The position numbers and the translations under genes are program-made. A DNA stretch of 32,993 bases from Nitriliruptoraceae bacterium (lineage in GTDB: Bacteria > Actinomycetota > Nitriliruptoria > Nitriliruptorales > Nitriliruptoraceae), in contig SLRZ01000079.1 of assembly GCA_007130695.1 (NCBI GenBank), forward strand, positions 1-32,993, read 5' to 3'. Shown here piece by piece: positions 29,560-32,993 of this stretch. The notes under the pieces are model-generated. The model did not search any database. It saw only the letters and a program-made list of their open reading frames with translations, and was not told the DNA's origin. Position 1 is the first letter of the stretch, and every line of letters begins with the position of its first letter.

Positions 29560-30363
29560 TCAGAAGCCCACGTCGACGGGCTCGGAGGGCGGGCCGTCGG
29601 CCAGCAGTGAGGCGAGTTCGTCGGCGAGCCGCCGTGGGCCGGTGGCGGGCACCTCGGCGCGCAGCGCGTCGAGACTCCACCAGCGCGCCTCCTCGATGCC
29701 CACGTCGTCGAGCGGGGAGTCGGCGGGGTCGAGCTCACCCCGGGCGAGGTACCAGCGTTCCCGCTGGTACAGCCAGATCCCACGGAACGGGAAGGTCCCG
29801 GCGCGCGACCAGATCCAGGGGCCGAGCTCCACGTCCAGGCCGAGTTCCTCGAGCAGTTCGCGACGTGCGGCCGTCTCGTGGTCCTCGCCCGGCTGCAGCC
29901 CCCCGCCCGGCGCGGTCCACACCGTACGGTCCGGTTCCGGGAGGTGGGCGACCAGCAGGACACGGTCCCGTGCGTCCAGCAGCAGCACCCGCGCGGCGTC
30001 GCGCTCGAGCGGGGCGTCGCGCGTCCCGACGTGTGGTTCGTCCTCCATGCGCGGATGCGGCGGCACGACCCGGGAGGCGAGCACCCGCGCGGCGTCGACC
30101 ACGTGCAGCTGGTGGCGACGGTCGACCAGCAGCAGGACCTCGTCGTCGTGGGCCAGCAGGCGGCCCACCACGTCGCTCTGGACGGGCCCACGGCCGGGGT
30201 CGTCGACCCACCGGCGCAGGCTCACGCGCTGGCCGACGTGCTCCGGCCCGACCCGGCGCGCGTAGCGGGCACCGAGCCCCACCCCCCGCGTCCCGGGCCG
30301 CGGCTGCCTCGGGGCGTCCGCCCGGTCCCCGTCCGGTGTGGGGTCCGGCTTCGGCGCGGTCAC
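29560..30363 (-). CDS. Nudix hydrolase with N-terminal SH3-like domain
   Basis: GTG 30363 (267 residues) is preferred, with GGAG upstream; an earlier start at 30441 lacks support. After a Pro/Arg-rich leader (~50 residues) comes a ~65-residue segment, VGQRVSLRRWVDDPGRGPVQ, SDVVGRLLAHDDEVLLLVDR and DAARVLASRVVPPHP, like the small SH3-type domain at the start of Rv0428c-type acetyltransferases. The C-terminal Nudix domain (about 125-255) has a complete Nudix box, GGGLQPGEDHETAARRELLE then ELG, matching GX5EX7REUXEEXGU. Substrates would be nucleoside diphosphate derivatives. The combination of the two domains is unusual to me. It converges with the Ddn-like gene. Confidence 0.85.
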   Translation of the reverse strand: MTAPKPDPTPDGDRADAPRQPRPGTRGVGLGARYARRVGPEHVGQRVSLRRWVDDPGRGPVQSDVVGRLLAHDDEVLLLVDRRHQLHVVDAARVLASRVVPPHPRMEDEPHVGTRDAPLERDAARVLLLDARDRVLLVAHLPEPDRTVWTAPGGGLQPGEDHETAARRELLEELGLDVELGPWIWSRAGTFPFRGIWLYQRERWYLARGELDPADSPLDDVGIEEARWWSLDALRAEVPATGPRRLADELASLLADGPPSEPVDVGF

Positions 30364-30488
30364 GGTGGCTCCGATCGGGTGGTCACGGCATCCCCGGAAA
30401 GGTAGAGGGCCGCTAGGGTCCTGCCTCCAGGACCTGCGCACGGTACGGACGGATCCCGGCGAGTTCGTCGACGGGCACTCCGAACCTC

Positions 30489-30518
30489 TACGGTGTCGCT
30501 GAAGGACTCACGAGGAGG
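30489..30518 (+). promoter_or_regulatory. First ferredoxin: -10 and ribosome binding site
   Basis: TACGGT (30489-30494) is a -10 candidate and GAGGAGG (30512-30518) a strong ribosome binding site, seven bases before TTG 30526. A second -10 candidate TAGGGT lies at 30414-30419. The ribosome binding site decides for TTG 30526 rather than GTG 30493. Confidence 0.5.
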
Positions 30519-30525
30519 TCGTTGG

Positions 30526-30849
30526 TTGACGTACACGATCGCGGAACCGTGCATCGACGTGAAGGACAAGGCCTGCGTCGAGGAGTGCCCCGTCGACTGC
30601 ATCTACGAGGGGCCCCGGATGCTCTACATCCACCCCGAGGAGTGCATCGACTGCGGCGCCTGTGAGCCGGTCTGCCCCGTGGAGGCCATCTTCTACGAGG
30701 ACGACGTGCCGGACGAATGGCAGGAGTTCACGCCGATCAACGCCGAGTTCTTCGAGGACTCGGTGACCGGCCTGGGTTCCCCCGGGGGTGCGGCCGCCGT
30801 CGGCACGACCGACAAGGACCACCCCAAGGTCGAGGCCTGGGACGCCTGA
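30526..30849 (+). CDS. fdxA: 7Fe ferredoxin FdxA (first copy)
   Basis: The 107-residue ferredoxin starts at TTG 30526 (TYTIAEPCIDVKDKACVEEC). It binds one [3Fe-4S] and one [4Fe-4S] cluster: Cys of EPCIDVKDKACVEECPVDCIYE and of the second motif CIDCGACEPVCPVEAIFYED are all present. Long FdxA-type ferredoxins continue with EWQEFTPINAEFFE, as here. It carries low-potential electrons to cytochrome P450s, IspH or other enzymes; no P450 is adjacent. A near-duplicate gene follows 114 bases downstream, with its own promoter and separated by a hairpin. Confidence 0.96.
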   Translation: MTYTIAEPCIDVKDKACVEECPVDCIYEGPRMLYIHPEECIDCGACEPVCPVEAIFYEDDVPDEWQEFTPINAEFFEDSVTGLGSPGGAAAVGTTDKDHPKVEAWDA

Positions 30850-30884
30850 CGAGGGCGATCCACCTCGGGAGCGCCCGTGACGGT

Positions 30885-30909
30885 GGCGACGGCCGTGAGG
30901 GGCGTCGCC
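30885..30909 (+). terminator. Hairpin between the two ferredoxin genes
   Basis: GGCGACG (30885-30891) and CGTCGCC (30903-30909) form a perfect 7-bp stem with an 11-base loop, 36 bases after the first ferredoxin gene and just upstream of the -10 of the second. It may end the first transcript. Confidence 0.45.
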
Positions 30910-30919
30910 GGCTCGCGGG

Positions 30920-30925
30920 TAGACT
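30920..30925 (+). promoter_or_regulatory. -10 element of the second ferredoxin gene
   Basis: TAGACT precedes a leader of about 32 bases with AAAGGA before GTG 30964, so the two ferredoxins are separately expressible. Confidence 0.5.
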
Positions 30926-30963
30926 CGCAGTCCACGTGAGGTCGAGCACCAAAGGACGTTGAA

Positions 30964-31299
30964 GTGACGTACGTCATCGCTGAGCCGTGCATGGACGTCA
31001 AGGACACGGCGTGCGTCGAGGAGTGCCCGGTCGACTGCATCTACGAGGGCGACCGGATGCTCTACATCCACCCCGGTGAATGCATCGACTGTGCCGCCTG
31101 CGAGCCGGCCTGCCCCGTCGAGGCCATCTTCCTCGCCGAGGACGTCCCAGAGGAGTGGCAGGAGTTCACGCCGATCAACGCCGAGTTCTTCGACGACAAG
31201 GTGACCGGTCTGGGCTCCCCGGGCGGGGCGGCAGAGGTCGGCGCAACCAAGGCCGACCACCCCAAGGTCGCGGCCTACGAGATCCCGAGCGCGACCTAG
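30964..31299 (+). CDS. fdxA: 7Fe ferredoxin FdxA (second copy)
   Basis: This 111-residue paralogue begins TYVIAEPCMDVKDTACVEEC and retains every cluster cysteine (CVEECPVDCIYEG and CIDCAACEPACPVEAIF). It differs from the first copy around the second cluster (AACEPACP versus GACEPVCP; IFLAEDVPEE versus IFYEDDVPDE) and has a slightly longer tail. Such changes next to the clusters can shift redox potential. GTG 30964 has AAAGGA upstream. A strong terminator follows it. Tandem but diverged copies suggest distinct partners or expression conditions. Confidence 0.96.
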   Translation: MTYVIAEPCMDVKDTACVEECPVDCIYEGDRMLYIHPGECIDCAACEPACPVEAIFLAEDVPEEWQEFTPINAEFFDDKVTGLGSPGGAAEVGATKADHPKVAAYEIPSAT

Positions 31300-31320
31300 G
31301 ACCACCGGTCGTGTCGTTCG

Positions 31321-31345
31321 CGAGCCCCCGTCCCGCGGGGGCTCG
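31321..31345 (+). terminator. Strong terminator after the ferredoxin genes
   Basis: CGAGCCCCCG (31321-31330) and CGGGGGCTCG (31336-31345) form a perfect 10-bp stem with a 5-base loop, 21 bases after the second ferredoxin stop. Confidence 0.75.
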
Positions 31346-31381
31346 TCGGCGTCGGCGGCCGGACCCCACGACAGGCGCACC

Positions 31382-32074
31382 ATGCCACGCCATCAGGTCG
31401 ACGCCCGGCGGTTGATCGACAACCACCTCGAGGTGGGGGACCCGACGGGCTGGTTCGAGCCGCTGTACTCACTGGTCGGCCGCCACGTCGGGCAACTGCC
31501 GTGGCGACCCCAGGGTCCCCACCCCTACCTCGTCGACTGGCTCGACGACCCCGTCGTCCAGCCCCCGGGGCGTCGGGCGATCGTCGTCGGCTGCGGGCTG
31601 GGCGACGACGCGGTCGAACTCGCGGGCCGCGGCTACGCGGTCACGGCCATCGACATCGCCCCCACGGCGGTGCGCCGGGCACGCAAGCGCGCCAGGCGTG
31701 CGCGGGGCCCGGCCGTCGACTGGCGGGTGGCCGACCTGCTCTCCCTGGACGAGACGCTGGCGGGGACGTTCGACCTGGTGGTCGAGGTCGACACGGTGCC
31801 GTGGCTGCCCGGGGTGGTGCGCGACGCCGCGATGCACGCGGTGGGGTCGTTGGCCGCACCCGGCGGGGCCGTCGTCGTGGTCACCCGCCTGGCGGCCAGC
31901 AGTTCGGTCGCAGCGAGCACGGTGGGCCCGCCCTGGCCCCAGGCCCCCTCAGAGCTGGCGACCTACGCGGCGGCCGGCCTCGAGCGCGTCGCGCTCGAGC
32001 ACCCGCCCGTCGACGGGTCGGGTCGGTTCGAGGCCCGGCTCACCTTCCAGCGACCGGGCCCCCCGGCGGTGTGA
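31382..32074 (+). CDS. SAM-dependent class I methyltransferase
   Basis: The 230-residue protein has the Rossmann methyltransferase core: motif I AIVVGCGLGDDAVELAGRGY, strand-2 acid AVTAIDIAPTAVRRARKRAR, an acidic VADLLSLDE and motif IV FDLVVEVDTVPWLPG. The N-terminal part WFEPLYSLVGRHVGQLPWR and the short variable C-terminus resemble thiopurine-methyltransferase-like small-molecule enzymes, but the substrate is not clear. ATG 31382 has only a weak upstream purine stretch. Its TGA stop (32072-32074) is formed inside the first unit of the 51-bp repeat array, so the 3' end abuts or was modified by the repeat. Confidence 0.88.
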   Translation: MPRHQVDARRLIDNHLEVGDPTGWFEPLYSLVGRHVGQLPWRPQGPHPYLVDWLDDPVVQPPGRRAIVVGCGLGDDAVELAGRGYAVTAIDIAPTAVRRARKRARRARGPAVDWRVADLLSLDETLAGTFDLVVEVDTVPWLPGVVRDAAMHAVGSLAAPGGAVVVVTRLAASSSVAASTVGPPWPQAPSELATYAAAGLERVALEHPPVDGSGRFEARLTFQRPGPPAV

Positions 32075-32222
32075 CGCGGGCCGTGCAGGGCTGATGTCCT
32101 GGCGTCGCAGCCGGTCGGGGTGTGACGCGGGCCGTACAGGGCTGATGTCCTGGCGTCGCAGCCGGTCGGGGTGTGACGCGGGCCGTGCAGGGCTGATGCC
32201 CTGGCGTCGCAGCCGGCCCGGG
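32070..32222 (+). repeat. Tandem array B: three 51-bp units
   Basis: Units start at 32070, 32121 and 32172, exactly 51 bases apart and almost identical (single-base differences such as GTGCAGG/GTACAGG and TGTCC/TGCCC). Each begins TGTGACGCGGGCCGT and ends in TGGCGTCGCAGCCGG. TGTGACG can pair with CGTCGCA (one G-U in RNA), and inside it CAGGGC-TGAT-G(T/C)CCTG forms a 6-bp stem, perfect in unit 3. The array fills the gap between two convergent genes. The same 51-bp family is seen at 2801-2953. Confidence 0.92.
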
Positions 32223-32237
32223 GCCGGCCGCGGTGGG

Positions 32238-32993
32238 TCAGGGAACGACGGGCAGCAGGCCGGGGCGGGCGGCCGTCTCGGGCACGGCCGCCGAGGGCCA
32301 GCGTTTGCGGGAGTTGCGCGAGAGCTTGGCCAGCAGGTCCATCGCGACCGGGTCGTCCTCGCCGGGCTTGGCCTCGATCAGGCCGGCGTCGATGGCGCCC
32401 TGGATCCACTCCTCGCCCCGCTGGGTACGCACGACCGTCAGCGTCCAGTCGGGGTTCGCGCCGATGCCGCCACACGAGATGTCGGCGTGTTCGGCCGCGA
32501 AGTCGGGGCACAGCTTGCAGCCCTCACGGGTGTAGGGGTGCAGTTCCTTGAGCGGGATCTCGTGGTAGCCCCCGTCGCGGGTCCAGACCATGAACCGGCC
32601 CTTGATGTTGATCTTGGTGACGTCGGCGACGTCGATGCCGTGCTCCGCGAGGACGGTCTGCTGGCCCTCGTAGGTGAAGGTCTTCGAGCACAGCAGCCCG
32701 AGGGTCAGCGCGATGCGCTTCTTGTACTTGTTGACCTTGCGGGCCTGCACGGTGCCGTTGATGGAGGCCTGGCAGGACATGCCCACCAGGGCGAGCTCCT
32801 TCAGGCCGGCCTCCTCCGCCTCGGCCATCGCCATCGGGTTGGCGGAGTAGGTGTAGCGGCTGCCGGCGGTGGCCAGGACCCCTTCGCGGTCGGTGACCAC
32901 GGTCGGGGCGGCGTCGAAGGGACCGCGGTCGCTGACGATCTTCGAGGTCAGCGCGCCGTCGATCCGGCCGGTCTCCAGCCCCCAGATGAGCAG
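32238..32993 (-). CDS. FrhB-type F420 hydrogenase/dehydrogenase beta-subunit-like protein (5' end outside window)
   Basis: The reading frame enters at the right edge (LLIWGLETGRIDGALTSKIV) and runs 251 codons to the stop at 32240-32238, so only the C-terminal part is visible. Motifs match the FrhB/FpoF family: VLATAGSRYTYSANPM, ELALVGMSCQASINGT, KKRIALTLGLLCSKTFTYEG and EGCKLCPDFAAEHADISCGG, whose cysteines bind an iron-sulfur cluster next to the flavin. Such subunits transfer electrons between F420 and ferredoxin or another acceptor; the actual partner is unknown. The initiator is upstream of position 32993. Adjacent ferredoxins and the Ddn-like protein fit an F420/ferredoxin theme. Confidence 0.88.
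   Translation of the reverse strand: MLIWGLETGRIDGALTSKIVSDRGPFDAAPTVVTDREGVLATAGSRYTYSANPMAMAEAEEAGLKELALVGMSCQASINGTVQARKVNKYKKRIALTLGLLCSKTFTYEGQQTVLAEHGIDVADVTKINIKGRFMVWTRDGGYHEIPLKELHPYTREGCKLCPDFAAEHADISCGGIGANPDWTLTVVRTQRGEEWIQGAIDAGLIEAKPGEDDPVAMDLLAKLSRNSRKRWPSAAVPETAARPGLLPVVP

Noticed and set aside
32070-32222. CRISPR array
   Set aside because: The 51-bp units are contiguous with no unique spacers, and no cas genes are present.

Overview
The window is chromosomal DNA of a very GC-rich actinobacterium. It has a mycothiol-type PIG-L deacetylase, traces of cofactor F420 enzymes (a Ddn-like flavin/deazaflavin reductase and an FrhB-type subunit), a short-chain Z-prenyl diphosphate synthase of the Rv1086 type, a PIN-PhoH2 protein, a RegX3-like regulator, frequent GTG/TTG starts and several apparently leaderless mRNAs. 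A deep-branching class such as Nitriliruptoria is a reasonable guess, but this is inference only. I see no tRNA, rRNA, CRISPR array, IS element or phage gene; almost all of it looks like core or stable accessory chromosome.

Layout. 1-4.7 kb: a small conserved protein, an orphan LuxR regulator with a degenerate receiver, greA, uppS, a 609-base intergenic region with a three-copy 51-bp tandem repeat and a structured leader, then phoH2. 4.7-7.5 kb: a CPBP membrane protease divergent from a DrrAB-like ABC exporter. 7.5-12.9 kb: a large SAP/LEA-like repeat protein, a SirB1-type transglutaminase-fold protein, an enoyl-CoA hydratase homologue, class II fructose-1,6-bisphosphatase and an alpha/beta hydrolase. 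13-15.9 kb: a RegX3/SenX3-like two-component pair whose promoter carries three contiguous PHO-box-like 11-mers, then endonuclease III. 15.9-21.6 kb: a potassium block, with a minus-strand operon trkA-trkA-(43-residue membrane protein)-trkH-(OB-fold-like membrane protein) divergent from a CPA1 cation/proton antiporter. 21.6-26.4 kb: ispH, RNase D, MshB/Mca-like deacetylase, flavin reductase, YjbQ, uracil phosphoribosyltransferase. 26.5-29.5 kb: a BMP-like lipoprotein, pyruvate kinase and a Ddn-like protein. 29.5-33 kb: a Nudix protein with an SH3-like N-terminal domain, two tandem 7Fe ferredoxins, a methyltransferase, the second 51-bp repeat array, and the C-terminal part of an FrhB-like F420 oxidoreductase subunit cut by the window edge.

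Functional themes. Potassium uptake and efflux genes are back to back and probably co-ordinated. Phosphate sensing (RegX3 with PHO boxes) is likely autoregulated. Glycolysis and gluconeogenesis are represented by opposing enzymes (GlpX, Pyk). Redox functions (ferredoxins, F420-type proteins, flavin reductase, mycothiol) are scattered. The most unusual signals are the tiny membrane protein encoded between trkA and trkH, the 51-bp repeat family found at two intergenic sites 29 kb apart, the SAP/LEA-like protein, and the structured leaders of phoH2, greA and the LuxR regulator.
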